Positions 15,877 to 24,721 are shown, counted from the stretch's first letter. The stretch: DNA of 50,886 nucleotides from Pseudomonadota bacterium (GCA_021846025.1 JAJZDV010000007.1:1-50886), one strand, 5' to 3'. Notes: generated by a model not told the origin, from the sequence alone. Numbers and translations are program-made.

Positions 15877-17106
15877 TCAGTCGAATGTGGATGACCGCAC
15901 GATCAGCGCTGCATTGGTTCCGCCGAAGCCTGCAGATAGACTCATCGCATGGCGTACAGGACGATCGTGTATTGTCTCCGTCACGTGCTGAATGCCTCTG
16001 CACTCCGGATCTATGTCGGTAAGGTGCGCAGTAGCAGGGATGAACGAGTGGCGCAAGGCTAGGACACAAACCAGCAGTTCCATGGCACTGGCAGCGCCGA
16101 GCATGTGGGCATGCAAGGCCTTCGTCGCGCTCACTGGAACTGTCTGGGCTGCGCTGCCAAGGACCTCCTTCAAGGCGGCTACTTCAATGGGATCACCGCC
16201 TCGCGTTGCGGTTGCGTGGGCATTGATATAGTCAATCTCCGAGGCATTGATGCCAGCAATCCGAAGGGCCGAGCGCATGGCAGCGATCTGCCCACGCTGG
16301 TGGGGTGAACCGATGTGATGGGCGTCCGAGGCGATCCCCCAGCCAGCGACGAATGCATGGATTGTGGCTTGACGTCGCTCGGCATGTTCACGCGATTCCA
16401 ACACGAAAAACACGCTTCCTTCCCCCAGGACCAAACCGGTGCGCGAGCGCGAAAATGGTCGACAACTCCGGGATGGAACATCATCAACCTCCGCTAAAGC
16501 GCGAAGCCCGTCCCATGCCCCAAGAAATACAGGTGTCAGCGCCGCTTCCGCTCCACCGGCAATGGCAATGTCAATTTCTCCACATCTAATTTGTCTACAG
16601 GCATCCGCAATTGCAGACCCTGAGGATGAGCAAGCCGATGTATGACTTGCTGTGGGCCCATACACCTGATGGCGGATAGAAATCTGCGCGGCTCCAGCGT
16701 TAGCCATGCATCCCATGATCACATAGGGCTTGGCGGTTTTCTTTTCGCCAGTGTAAAACTGACGTGTCCACTCCCATTCAGTTGCTCCACCGCCACGGAC
16801 CGTCCCAAAAAAGACTCCGGCACGTTCGCCAAATGAGGAATAGTTCACGATTCCTGCGTTTTCCGTGGCTTGCTGGGCTGCCAGGATCGCCAACTGGGTC
16901 GTACGATCAAGAAAAGGCAATTCGACGCGCGTGAAGGCGTCATGGAACAGAGCGTCAACGGAGGCCATCGGAAATGACCTCGACAAGGCTTGAGATTCAA
17001 ACGCCCTGACACCTGAGCGCGAATTGAGCAGACTGTCCAAGACAGTCGCCTCCGTCATCCCGATAGGGGAGATGACGCCGATACCTGTGATGGCGATATC
17101 AATCAT
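15877..17106 (-). CDS. beta-ketoacyl-ACP synthase (FabF-like) of the DSF locus
   Basis: This condensing enzyme of 409 residues extends acyl-ACP chains by two carbons. The full catalytic set is intact: Cys159 in HTSACSSSGSA, a His in NAHATATRGGD, then Lys and His in SATKALHAHMLGAASAMEL, and the GFGG gate loop in LSAGFGGTNAALIV. The ATG at 17106 (MIDIAITGIGVISPIG) is the family start; an ATG at 17151 adds unconserved residues. Its start overlaps the acyl carrier protein gene by 8 bp and rpfF follows by 8 bp. This tight packing suggests it elongates the chain that RpfF turns into the signal. It differs from a housekeeping FabF by its unusual loop residues and its place outside a fab cluster. Confidence 0.85.
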   Translation of the reverse strand: MIDIAITGIGVISPIGMTEATVLDSLLNSRSGVRAFESQALSRSFPMASVDALFHDAFTRVELPFLDRTTQLAILAAQQATENAGIVNYSSFGERAGVFFGTVRGGGATEWEWTRQFYTGEKKTAKPYVIMGCMANAGAAQISIRHQVYGPTASHTSACSSSGSAIADACRQIRCGEIDIAIAGGAEAALTPVFLGAWDGLRALAEVDDVPSRSCRPFSRSRTGLVLGEGSVFFVLESREHAERRQATIHAFVAGWGIASDAHHIGSPHQRGQIAAMRSALRIAGINASEIDYINAHATATRGGDPIEVAALKEVLGSAAQTVPVSATKALHAHMLGAASAMELLVCVLALRHSFIPATAHLTDIDPECRGIQHVTETIHDRPVRHAMSLSAGFGGTNAALIVRSSTFD

Positions 17107-17365
17107 GACCGCTCGCTTGCATGTTTTTAATAACCATATCAGCGACATCACGTAATGTTGGGTTCTTGGGTAGGTCGATATTTTTTATATTTTGACCAGT
17201 GATATCTTCCAGGCTCATGATGACATCGAGAATTCCCATGGAATCCAAACCCAGATTTCCAATCGGCATGCTGTCTGGCTTTCCGGATATATCGATATCG
17301 AAGGTCGATAGAACTATGTTATTGATTTCTTTGATGATTTTAAATTCATCCCAAATTTGATTCAT
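17099..17365 (-). CDS. dedicated acyl carrier protein of the DSF locus
   Basis: This 88-residue acyl carrier protein has the phosphopantetheine attachment serine at Ser42 within NLGLDSMGILDVIMSLED, the expected four-helix pattern, and an acidic character. Its sequence differs from a housekeeping AcpP, which has GADSLDTVE. It is the first gene of the leftward operon ACP, ketosynthase, RpfF; its stop overlaps the ketosynthase ATG. There is no strong ribosome-binding site before the ATG at 17365. Codons are strikingly AT-rich compared with genes outside the rpf block. Role inferred from position: it carries the acyl chain from the ketosynthase to RpfF. Confidence 0.85.
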   Translation of the reverse strand: MNQIWDEFKIIKEINNIVLSTFDIDISGKPDSMPIGNLGLDSMGILDVIMSLEDITGQNIKNIDLPKNPTLRDVADMVIKNMQASGHD

Positions 17366-17604
17366 AATTTTTTACACGTTGAGTTTATTGAGCCTGCATC
17401 ATTGCGTACCAATCGTTGGAATCCATTTTACTGTGACTTATTGCGCCTCATTGAGAAATTTTGACATGTTGCCTTGATGACTCGATGCCGTTTGTAAAGC
17501 GTTGATCTGCCAAGCAGTCAATCTGGCGAACGTTGATAAATAAGCTCCTCATGATTTAACACAGCTAAGTTGCTGAAAATACTTAATTTAATATATTCTA
17601 AAAA
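17366..17604. promoter_or_regulatory. AT-rich divergent promoter region of the rpf locus
   Basis: These 239 bp separate the leftward ACP-ketosynthase-rpfF operon from the rightward rpfG-rpfC pair. The DNA is clearly richer in A and T than anything else in the window, with runs such as TTAATTTAATATATTC. It must hold both promoters. I could not single out a -35/-10 pair with confidence because many AT hexamers fit. Confidence 0.5.
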
Positions 17605-18672
17605 TTGAAGACAAGTCACGTTAATGATTGGGCTTTTGCGCCAGCGATAATAATAGTCGATGATCAGGCGACGAATCGTCATTTATTGTCTGAAATTTCT
17701 TATAATATTTGCCCGCAGGCAAATATTATGTCATTCGAAGATCCTTTGGTTGCACTTTCGTATGCCAATAGCCACCCTGTTGACCTTGTTTTAACTGATT
17801 ATCGCATGCCTCGAATGAACGGGGTGATGCTGGTCAAAGCACTGAGATCGCTGGAACATCTGGCCGAGCCTCCCATCATCTGCATCACGGCGGTCGACGA
17901 TCTGGCCGTGCGGTACGACGCCTTGGATGCTGGCGCCAACGACTATCTTAGCCACCCCTTGGACTACCGCGAATGCGCTGCCAGATGTCGCAACCTCCTC
18001 AACCTGCGCCGATTCCAGCTGGCTACTCTTCGTCATGCTGACGAGTTGGAACGTCGGGTCGAGCAGGTCATCCAAGATCTGCAAAAAGAAAAAATGGAAA
18101 CGCTGTTTCGTCTTGCCAAGGTGGCTGAGCAACGTGACACCGACACCGGAGCGCACCTCAGCCGCATCGGCCGCTACTCGGCCTTACTGTCACGCAATTT
18201 AGGTTGCAGCGAAACATTTACGGCTGTTTTGGAAATGGCAGCGCCGCTCCATGACATCGGGAAAGTCGCTATTCCCGATCATATTTTGCTGGCTAGACGC
18301 AGCTTGACGTCGGAGGAGTGGACCGTCATGAAGACCCACACGGTGATTGGGCACGCCATGCTCTCCGGCGGACACACAGAGCACATGAAAATCGCCGCTG
18401 AAATCGCGCGTTCGCATCATGAGAAATTCGATGGCAGCGGGTATCCGGATGGTCTCTCGGGACAAAACATTCCACTGTCGGCGCGAATCCTCGCAGTGGT
18501 TGATGTTTACGACGCACTGACTTCCAGGAGACCATATAAAGAGGCATGGACACATGAGAAGGCACAGGATTATTTGCGTCAACATGCTGGATTACACATG
18601 GACCCCGAATTGGTCAAGGTCTTTTTGGCGGACTTGGCAGGCTTGACTGCGATCAGCACAAGCCTGCCCTAA
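17605..18672 (+). CDS. rpfG: RpfG-like response regulator with HD-GYP cyclic-di-GMP phosphodiesterase domain
   Basis: RpfG links DSF perception to cyclic-di-GMP breakdown. The 355-residue protein has a receiver domain (residues about 13-130; acidic pair Asp19/Asp20, phosphoacceptor Asp65 in LTDYRMPRMNG). A linker and an HD-GYP domain follow: HDIGK at 216-220, HHEKFDGSGYP at 271-281 and VDVYDALTSRRPYK. The HD and GYP signatures are intact. The usual receiver lysine (TKP) is replaced by histidine (LSHPLD), which may change phosphorylation-driven switching. An in-frame stop lies at 17599-17601 and no ATG exists nearby, so the likely start is TTG at 17605, without a clear ribosome-binding site. 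The kinase gene follows 71 bp downstream. Confidence 0.88.
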   Translation: MKTSHVNDWAFAPAIIIVDDQATNRHLLSEISYNICPQANIMSFEDPLVALSYANSHPVDLVLTDYRMPRMNGVMLVKALRSLEHLAEPPIICITAVDDLAVRYDALDAGANDYLSHPLDYRECAARCRNLLNLRRFQLATLRHADELERRVEQVIQDLQKEKMETLFRLAKVAEQRDTDTGAHLSRIGRYSALLSRNLGCSETFTAVLEMAAPLHDIGKVAIPDHILLARRSLTSEEWTVMKTHTVIGHAMLSGGHTEHMKIAAEIARSHHEKFDGSGYPDGLSGQNIPLSARILAVVDVYDALTSRRPYKEAWTHEKAQDYLRQHAGLHMDPELVKVFLADLAGLTAISTSLP

Positions 18673-18743
18673 AGCCACGCGGATCACGGACCCCTTGGAC
18701 CCAAGCCCGTACTGGAATCGACGCTGAATAAAGGAAATGCATC

Positions 18744-20900
18744 ATGGAAAAGCCGAGCATTTTTGATTTCACAACCGCCCTAAGAGGGCAAGCACAATTA
18801 CGGGTGTGGTTGGCGAGCGTATGCATCGCAATTTGGTTGTGTGTGATTTTTGTACTGAAATCGCCTCAATTGTATGTCTTTCTAGTGGCATCTGTGCATC
18901 TGACTTATGCAGTTGCACTCTATGTCATGACGCATCGAAGCCGCAATATTTGGCCGAAATGGGTGGGATATCTGACGGCGGTCCTTGATCCGTTGATCCT
19001 GACCGCTTGGGTCATTGTGATGGGGCAAACAGCAGTACTTGTTGTCCCCTTATTTATCTTCACGTCTATTGGCTACGGTATGCGTACGGGAAACAAGGCA
19101 ATCATGCGCACTGCGCAGGGAGTTGCTATCGCTGGACTTGCAATAGCACCACTGCTGGCATCATACTGGCATGATCATATGCTGTTTTGGGTATCCAGTT
19201 TGATTTCTATTCTGATGATTCCTGGCTATGTTGCTGTTTTGATGGACAAATTAAATCACGCCATTATTTTTGCTGAACAAGAGAGTCGCGCAAAGTCCGA
19301 TTTACTGGCAAGAGTCAGCCACGAATTGCGTACTCCATTGGGTGGAATTTCCAATGCCGCGGAGCTTTTGCAAGCGGAGGCAAACACAGCGAGGCCTAAA
19401 CAATTGGCTGCCACAATACTGACACTCAGCGGCCACTTGCTTGCTGATATCAATGATCTGCTGGACCAAAGCAAACTGACGCTGACCAAGATACAACTGA
19501 AGGCAAATCCTATTAATATTGCAGATCAAGTGGAAGTGGTCCGGGCGGCGGTGGAAACAAATGCCAGAAAGAAGGGGATCGGTTTCTCGAGTGTGATCGA
19601 TCCGAGAATTGTCGATCAAGTCGTCGGTGACGCGCATTGGCTGACGCGTCTATTGATTAATCTGGTCGGCAACTCCGTAAAATTTACCGAATATGGATCC
19701 GTGGCATTGAATATTTCCCTCTTGCGGGAATCGCCATCGGATTATCTCCTGCGGTTTAGCATAAAAGACTCGGGTGTTGGAATACCTCAAGAATTCCAGG
19801 ACAAGATTTTCGACCCGTTTGTGCAACTCAATACAAAAAATCTGCAGCATCCAGAGGGGACAGGCCTTGGATTGGCCATCAGCAGGCAAGTCGTCGAGGT
19901 GATGGGCGGGACTTTGCGTGTCAGCAGCGATGTCGGCGTAGGCAGCACATTTTGGTTCGATCTGCGCCTGCCTCGCTTTCTTGTGGGGCAGCATGGATTC
20001 GAAACCGCGAGCGATCTTGGTGATTCGGATCGGCACCATGTGTTCGAGCGGCGACGCATTCTGATCGTTGATGACAATGAGACCAATCGCTATCTGTTGC
20101 AGGAAATTTTACAGAAAGAGGGGCACTCCGTCATTTTGGCCGATAGCGGGGAACAAGCGCTTGATATCCTGGGAAGTACAGACCAGTTCGATTTGATTTT
20201 GCTTGACTATAATCTTGGTGACATAGACGGCAGCACGGTGTTGCAAACCTATCGGTTCGGCTGTCGCAATCCTGTCCCTGCCTATTTTTTGACGGCCGAC
20301 GCGTCTGCATTAACCGCCTCAAGGTTGAAAAATACTGGCGCAGTTGGAGTCCTCACAAAACCAGTTCTGGCCCAGGAACTGCGTGATGCGATCCATCAAT
20401 CCTGCTTTTCGATTGATGCGCGGCGGACATTGTCCTCTGCGCCGATTCTTTCTGAGCGCAGGGACGTGTCACCGGAATCCGCTGAGTTGCAACATTTGCG
20501 CCCTGTTCCTACGGTTTATATCGATATGAATGTCATCGATAAACTCAAGCAAATCGGCACAAGGCGTGACTTTATCAAGGAATTGCTGGAGCGCGCCAGC
20601 ACGGACATCGAGCGCAATGCCACGCGCATTCTCGACGCGTTGGACACGGGAAATCATAATGGCGTGTACGATGCCGCTCATGCGCTGAAGGGTGTTTGCA
20701 TGGAAACCGGTGCCATGCGTCTGATGAGTCTTGCAATCGGAATCATGCGTACGGATAGCGCAATTCTGACCGAACAGAAGCAAAGATTGGCGCAGAATTT
20801 GCAGGAATCGACGTCCAAAACCCGAGAGGCTCTGCGTGATGTGATTGCGGAAGCCAGGCAGGTCGATGCTCACGCCGACAAGAATGTCGATTACGGATGA
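18744..20900 (+). CDS. rpfC: RpfC-like hybrid sensor histidine kinase for DSF
   Basis: This 718-residue membrane kinase should sense the DSF signal and phosphorylate RpfG. Residues about 20-168 hold about five hydrophobic segments. The kinase core follows: His193 in SHELRTPLGGISNA, N-box NLVGNSVKFTE at 306-316, and G-boxes KDSGVGIP and GTGLGLAIS. A receiver domain spans about 437-552 (Asp488 in LILLDYNLGDIDG, Lys539 in TKP), and a C-terminal Hpt domain carries His646 in AAHALKGVCMETGA. This membrane-HK-REC-Hpt order is that of Xanthomonas RpfC. The ATG at 18744 has AGGA eight bases upstream. It is the last gene of the rpf block and shares its lower GC content. Confidence 0.9.
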   Translation: MEKPSIFDFTTALRGQAQLRVWLASVCIAIWLCVIFVLKSPQLYVFLVASVHLTYAVALYVMTHRSRNIWPKWVGYLTAVLDPLILTAWVIVMGQTAVLVVPLFIFTSIGYGMRTGNKAIMRTAQGVAIAGLAIAPLLASYWHDHMLFWVSSLISILMIPGYVAVLMDKLNHAIIFAEQESRAKSDLLARVSHELRTPLGGISNAAELLQAEANTARPKQLAATILTLSGHLLADINDLLDQSKLTLTKIQLKANPINIADQVEVVRAAVETNARKKGIGFSSVIDPRIVDQVVGDAHWLTRLLINLVGNSVKFTEYGSVALNISLLRESPSDYLLRFSIKDSGVGIPQEFQDKIFDPFVQLNTKNLQHPEGTGLGLAISRQVVEVMGGTLRVSSDVGVGSTFWFDLRLPRFLVGQHGFETASDLGDSDRHHVFERRRILIVDDNETNRYLLQEILQKEGHSVILADSGEQALDILGSTDQFDLILLDYNLGDIDGSTVLQTYRFGCRNPVPAYFLTADASALTASRLKNTGAVGVLTKPVLAQELRDAIHQSCFSIDARRTLSSAPILSERRDVSPESAELQHLRPVPTVYIDMNVIDKLKQIGTRRDFIKELLERASTDIERNATRILDALDTGNHNGVYDAAHALKGVCMETGAMRLMSLAIGIMRTDSAILTEQKQRLAQNLQESTSKTREALRDVIAEARQVDAHADKNVDYG

Positions 20901-20939
20901 ACGTTGTTGCGGCGTTTTTTCAATCCGTCAAATCTTTAA

Positions 20940-20961
20940 GCCTGGAAGAAAAAATCCAGGC
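20940..20961. terminator. hairpin between convergent rpfC and hydrolase genes
   Basis: GCCTGGA and TCCAGGC form a 7-bp stem around an A-rich loop, 40 bp after the rpfC stop. There is no T-run directly after it on the + strand, so it is a weak candidate terminator. The rest of the 152-bp gap holds no gene. Confidence 0.35.
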
Positions 20962-21052
20962 GGTGCTGAATCGTTTTTGACCCGCCATCATGCCGATTGC
21001 GGCTGCGAGAAACTCATCCAACTGGCGCTAATCCGACGGATTTCCAGGGTCG

Positions 21053-21928
21053 TCAGCGCAAATAGGCATAGATTTCCTCCAAGAGGGCGTCGGGGGCTTC
21101 TTCCGGAATGTAGTGCCCGCAATCCAGGGCACGGCCACTGACTTGTTCGGCTACTTGGCTCCATTCACGCAAGGGGTCGAACAAGCGCCCGACGATGCCT
21201 TGGCGCCCCCACAGCACGCGCAACGGGCTCGTGATGCGGCGGCCTTGCTGACGGTCCCATCGATCGTGATCCAGATCGATCGTCGCTGAAGCCCGGTAAT
21301 CCTCGCACATGGCCTGTACAGCCCCCTCGCTTCGCAGAGCGGACCGATAGGCTTCCTGTGCCTCAGGCGTGAAAGGAGCCATGCCAGCTGAACGATTGCC
21401 CATCACGGCATCGATGTAGGCATCGGGGTCGCTGTTGATCAATTTCTCCGGAAATGGTGCGGGCTGGATCAGAAAAAACCAATGGAAGTAGGCGGTTGCG
21501 AAGGCCCGATTGGTTTGCTCATACATGGACAGGGTCGGGGCGATGTCGAGCAAGATGGCTTTGCGCACCGCGGCAGGGGCGTCCAGGCACAGTCGGTGTG
21601 CAACTCGGGCACCACGGTCATGGGCGCAGATGTCAAACGACTCGAAACCGAGGCTTTGCATCACCGCAACCTGATCTTCTGCCATGGCGCGCTTGCTGTA
21701 GGTGCTGTGATCGGCTTGCCCCGGAGGTTTCGACGATGCGCCGTAGCCGCGCAAATCGGTTGCAACGACGGTGTAATGTGCCGTCAAGGCGTCAGCGATC
21801 TTGTGCCAGATCATGTGCGTCTGGGGATGGCCATGCAGCAACAGCAACGGTGGTCCGCTGCCGCCCATGCGACCTGCGATGCTCGAGGTGCCGGTCTGTA
21901 TGCGAATTGGGTGGAAATTCTTGAACAT
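21053..21928 (-). CDS. alpha/beta hydrolase resembling fluoroacetate/haloacetate dehalogenase
   Basis: This 291-residue enzyme has the alpha/beta-hydrolase fold: oxyanion segment LLLLHGHPQTHMIWH, nucleophile Asp104 in AHDRGARVAHR, Asp128 in LLDIAPT and a C-terminal catalytic His in CGHYIPEEAPD. From memory of fluoroacetate dehalogenase (RPA1163 type), the halide and carboxylate contacts are also present: Arg105 and Arg108 after the nucleophile, His149-Trp150 in YFHWFFL, and a Tyr in EDYRASATID. A 2-haloacid dehalogenase activity is therefore plausible; an epoxide hydrolase is the main alternative. The ATG at 21928 has AAGGACG seven bases upstream; the longer frame to 22141 crosses the tonB relic and is not conserved. 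It is convergent with rpfC. Confidence 0.78.
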   Translation of the reverse strand: MFKNFHPIRIQTGTSSIAGRMGGSGPPLLLLHGHPQTHMIWHKIADALTAHYTVVATDLRGYGASSKPPGQADHSTYSKRAMAEDQVAVMQSLGFESFDICAHDRGARVAHRLCLDAPAAVRKAILLDIAPTLSMYEQTNRAFATAYFHWFFLIQPAPFPEKLINSDPDAYIDAVMGNRSAGMAPFTPEAQEAYRSALRSEGAVQAMCEDYRASATIDLDHDRWDRQQGRRITSPLRVLWGRQGIVGRLFDPLREWSQVAEQVSGRALDCGHYIPEEAPDALLEEIYAYLR

Positions 21929-22058
21929 GCGTGCGTCCTTTTCGAGCGTGGGTTGCCGACTTGGCCCAATCGGTGTGCGAACGTTCTTCCGGGTTCGAGT
22001 GCGTTGCGGTTGCCGATCGGGGAGCGAGCGACCCTGCGGTTGGTGCCGGCGCCGAGCC

Positions 22059-22160
22059 GGAGATGACCGGACCGGCAGCCAGAGCGGGAGTGAAACTCCA
22101 GTGTTGAACTGCACGCACCGCCGCAGCGTCGAACTGAGCATAGCCGGACGATTGCTGCTC
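22059..22160 (-). pseudogene. relic of a TonB C-terminal domain
   Basis: The frame reads SSGYAQFDAAAVRAVQHWSF then TPALAAG, which follows the TonB C-terminal pattern SSGxxxxDxAAxxAVxxWxFxPA. The expected preceding strand (NPxPxYPxxSRR...) and any intact N-terminus are missing, and the frame before it is unlike TonB, with a Pro/Ala-rich stretch in a different frame. I read this as a degraded remnant. With only about 30 residues, coincidence is possible. Confidence 0.45.
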
Positions 22161-22706
22161 GCAAAGGGTGCGGCTCAACCGCGTGCGCGGTTTGGCGTGT
22201 TGGCGCAGCTTGGCGCGGCGGCGGCTGGAGTTCGGCAGCCTGGCGTGGAAGGGCTCGCGTCCTTCATCGCCATCGCCAAGGAACGAAGGCATGCCTGGAT
22301 GGCGATTGGAGGCTGCGCATGGCGGTTGTGCTGACAAGGCCTTGACGAGGATGAGCGACGGTCTGATCAGCCAGGGCGTCTTCACGAGGCCGGATCGAAG
22401 CGTCCCATCGCCACCGCATGCGGTGCCAAAACCGCCGCAATCGACGGCCCGCACTGGATTGCCGGGGGCATCAGCCCCCAAGAGGTGAAGTCCGCGCGGA
22501 TGTCGCTGGTGGGATTGGCACGGACTGCCGAGGCGAGTGCCGCGGATGGTTCAGGGCATTGCCAAGCCCAGGCTCGCGGCGATGGGCGGTGAGCGTTTCG
22601 TCTCGCTGAGGGACCTCCAGGACAGGGTCGACACACCGCATCCGATCGACGAAGAGGGCCAGTCAACCTGTGTGCGAAGCTGGGTGAGGCGGGTGGGTGG
22701 CATGGC

Positions 22707-22712
22707 TATAAT
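22707..22712 (+). promoter_or_regulatory. likely -10 element of the carA promoter
   Basis: A perfect TATAAT lies 133 bp upstream of the carA ATG. No good TTGACA is found 16-18 bp before it, so this may depend on an activator or an extended -10. Downstream, CGGGT/ACCCG (22750-22768) and AAACAC/GTGTTT (22778-22792) can form two small leader hairpins. Confidence 0.45.
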
Positions 22713-22845
22713 TCAAAGGCTTTGCGTCATGTTGGGTCAAACTCAAAAACGGGTTGTTCGTGCACCCGACGCCCCCCAAACACAGCGTGTTTTCAACGCT
22801 ACAACACAAGCCACGCGACACCTAGCGCGTCCGGAGAACCAATCC

Positions 22846-24009
22846 ATGCTGCCGTTGCAACCCAAAGCGATTTTGGCCCTTGCCGACGGTTCGGTCTTTC
22901 ACGGCATCTCCGCCGGCTCGGTTGGAGAAACCACGGGTGAGGTGGTGTTCAACACGGCCATCACCGGTTACCAGGAAATTCTCACCGACCCGAGTTATTG
23001 CCGGCAGATCGTCACCCTGACCTATCCGCACATCGGCAATGTCGGCGTGAACCCGGAGGACGTTGAGGCTGCAAACATTCATGCCGCCGGGCTGGTCATC
23101 AAGGATTTGCCTCGACTCGATTCGAATTTTCGTAGAACCGAAGGCCTGGGCGATTATTTGCATCGCACCGGCACGGTTGCCATCGCTGGCATCGACACCC
23201 GCAAACTCACCCGCTTGTTGCGCAGCAAAGGCGCGCAGAACGGCTGCCTGATGGCATGGCCCCCCGGCCAAGTTGTCGGCCCGGCCGACGTGGCGCAAGC
23301 GCTTGCCAGAGCCCGCGGCTTCAGTGGTCTGGCCGGTATGGACCTGGCCAAGGTCGTGAGCACCGCCGAGCCCTATGTCTGGGGGCAGACGTCCTGGTCG
23401 CTTGAACAAGGCTACGGCGAGTTGGGCAAACCTGGCTTTCACGTCGTCGCCTACGACTTTGGCGTCAAGTTCAACATCTTGCGTTTGCTGGCCTCGCGTG
23501 GCTGCCGCGTCACGGTGGTTCCGGCGCAGACCACAGCCGAAGCGGTCCTGGCCCTGCAACCCGACGGTGTGTTCCTGTCGAACGGGCCGGGTGATCCTGA
23601 GCCCTGTGATTACGCCATCGCCGCAACACGCCGTTTGATCGAACATGGCGTGCCCACATTCGGCATCTGTCTGGGCCACCAGATCATGGCCCTGGCGGCA
23701 GGCGCGCGGACTTTCAAGATGAAATTCGGTCACCATGGGGCTAATCATCCGGTGAAAAACCTCGACACCGGGCGCGTGAGCATCACCAGCCAGAATCACG
23801 GCTTTGCTGTCGATGCCGACACTCTGCCGCCGCATGTGCGCACCACCCATGTCTCCTTGTTCGACGGCACACTGCAGGGCTTTGAATTCCGCGACAAACC
23901 TGCGTTCTGTTTCCAGGGGCATCCTGAAGCCAGCCCTGGCCCCCACGATATTGGCGAACTGTTCGACCGCTTTGTCGGCTTGATGCAGCGTCAACGGGCC
24001 GCGGCCTGA
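22846..24009 (+). CDS. carA: carbamoyl-phosphate synthase, small (glutaminase) subunit
   Basis: CarA hydrolyses glutamine and channels ammonia to CarB for carbamoyl phosphate, the entry to arginine and pyrimidine synthesis. The 387-residue protein has the N-terminal CPSase small domain ([31 protein letters not shown]) and a class I amidotransferase domain with the nucleophile Cys in [12 protein letters not shown] and the His-Glu pair in [13 protein letters not shown]. The ATG at 22846 has GGAG nine bases upstream and begins the family sequence [12 protein letters not shown]; the frame is open further upstream but unconserved. It is followed by leuE and then carB, so the two subunit genes are split by a transporter gene. 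Confidence 0.96.
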   Translation: MLPLQPKAILALADGSVFHGISAGSVGETTGEVVFNTAITGYQEILTDPSYCRQIVTLTYPHIGNVGVNPEDVEAANIHAAGLVIKDLPRLDSNFRRTEGLGDYLHRTGTVAIAGIDTRKLTRLLRSKGAQNGCLMAWPPGQVVGPADVAQALARARGFSGLAGMDLAKVVSTAEPYVWGQTSWSLEQGYGELGKPGFHVVAYDFGVKFNILRLLASRGCRVTVVPAQTTAEAVLALQPDGVFLSNGPGDPEPCDYAIAATRRLIEHGVPTFGICLGHQIMALAAGARTFKMKFGHHGANHPVKNLDTGRVSITSQNHGFAVDADTLPPHVRTTHVSLFDGTLQGFEFRDKPAFCFQGHPEASPGPHDIGELFDRFVGLMQRQRAAA

Positions 24010-24027
24010 AGTCTGGGCCTGGCCGCC

Positions 24028-24681
24028 ATGCACGATTGGTTCGGCATCACCGATCTCGGGCTGTATGTGCTCGGTGCGGTCTTCATCGTGCTGTTGCCGG
24101 GGCCAAACTCCCTCTACGTGCTCAGCGTGGCGGCACAGCGCGGGGTGAAGCAGGGCTACCTCGGAGCTTGCGGCATCTTCATCGGCGACACGGTGCTCAT
24201 GGTGCTGGCCGCCGCAGGCCTGGCGAGTCTGCTCGAGGCGGTTGCCTGGTTGTTCGTCGTCGTCAAATTGTTCGGCGCGGCCTACCTCGCCTGGATTGGT
24301 CTGAACATGCTGCGTGCGGCGTTACGTCGCTACAGGCAGGCCGAAGCACCGGTCGCGCCGGCGGCACGGGTCGATGCGGCACATCCCCTGGGCAAGGCCT
24401 TGCTCATCAGTCTGCTCAACCCCAAGGCCATTTTCTTCTTCATATCGTTTTTCATTCAGTTCGTCGATCCGGCCTATGCACATCCAGCACTGTCCTTTCT
24501 CATCCTCGGTGGCATCGTGCAATTGTTCAGCCTGCTCTATCTTTCCACGCTGATTTTCGCCGGTTCACGCCTGGCCGAGGCGTTCCGCCGCCGTCGCCGC
24601 CTTGCCGCTGGGCTCACCGGCGTGGTGGGCGCGGCATTCATGGCCTTCAGCGCGCGTCTCGCCACGGCGACGGTCAAGTGA
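24028..24681 (+). CDS. leuE: LysE-family amino acid exporter, LeuE-like
   Basis: This 217-residue membrane protein belongs to the LysE/RhtB exporter family. It has about six hydrophobic segments and the signature [24 protein letters not shown]. The segments [39 protein letters not shown] and C-terminal FSARLAT are close to E. coli LeuE, so leucine or related amino acid efflux is likely. It lies between carA (18 bp gap) and carB (40 bp gap) in the same direction and is probably co-transcribed with them. The substrate is inferred from similarity only. Confidence 0.85.
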   Translation: MHDWFGITDLGLYVLGAVFIVLLPGPNSLYVLSVAAQRGVKQGYLGACGIFIGDTVLMVLAAAGLASLLEAVAWLFVVVKLFGAAYLAWIGLNMLRAALRRYRQAEAPVAPAARVDAAHPLGKALLISLLNPKAIFFFISFFIQFVDPAYAHPALSFLILGGIVQLFSLLYLSTLIFAGSRLAEAFRRRRRLAAGLTGVVGAAFMAFSARLATATVK

Positions 24682-24721
24682 GCCGGACCAATTTTCCCCT
24701 GCATTCCACCTGCATCGCCCC

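Larger units (their letters stand above)
21929..22845. other. 917-bp stretch without an intact gene
   Basis: This gap between the hydrolase and carA holds a fragment resembling the end of tonB, the carA promoter and leader, and otherwise only short frames of biased composition that match nothing I recognise. It looks like decayed DNA from a lost gene or genes. Confidence 0.55.
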
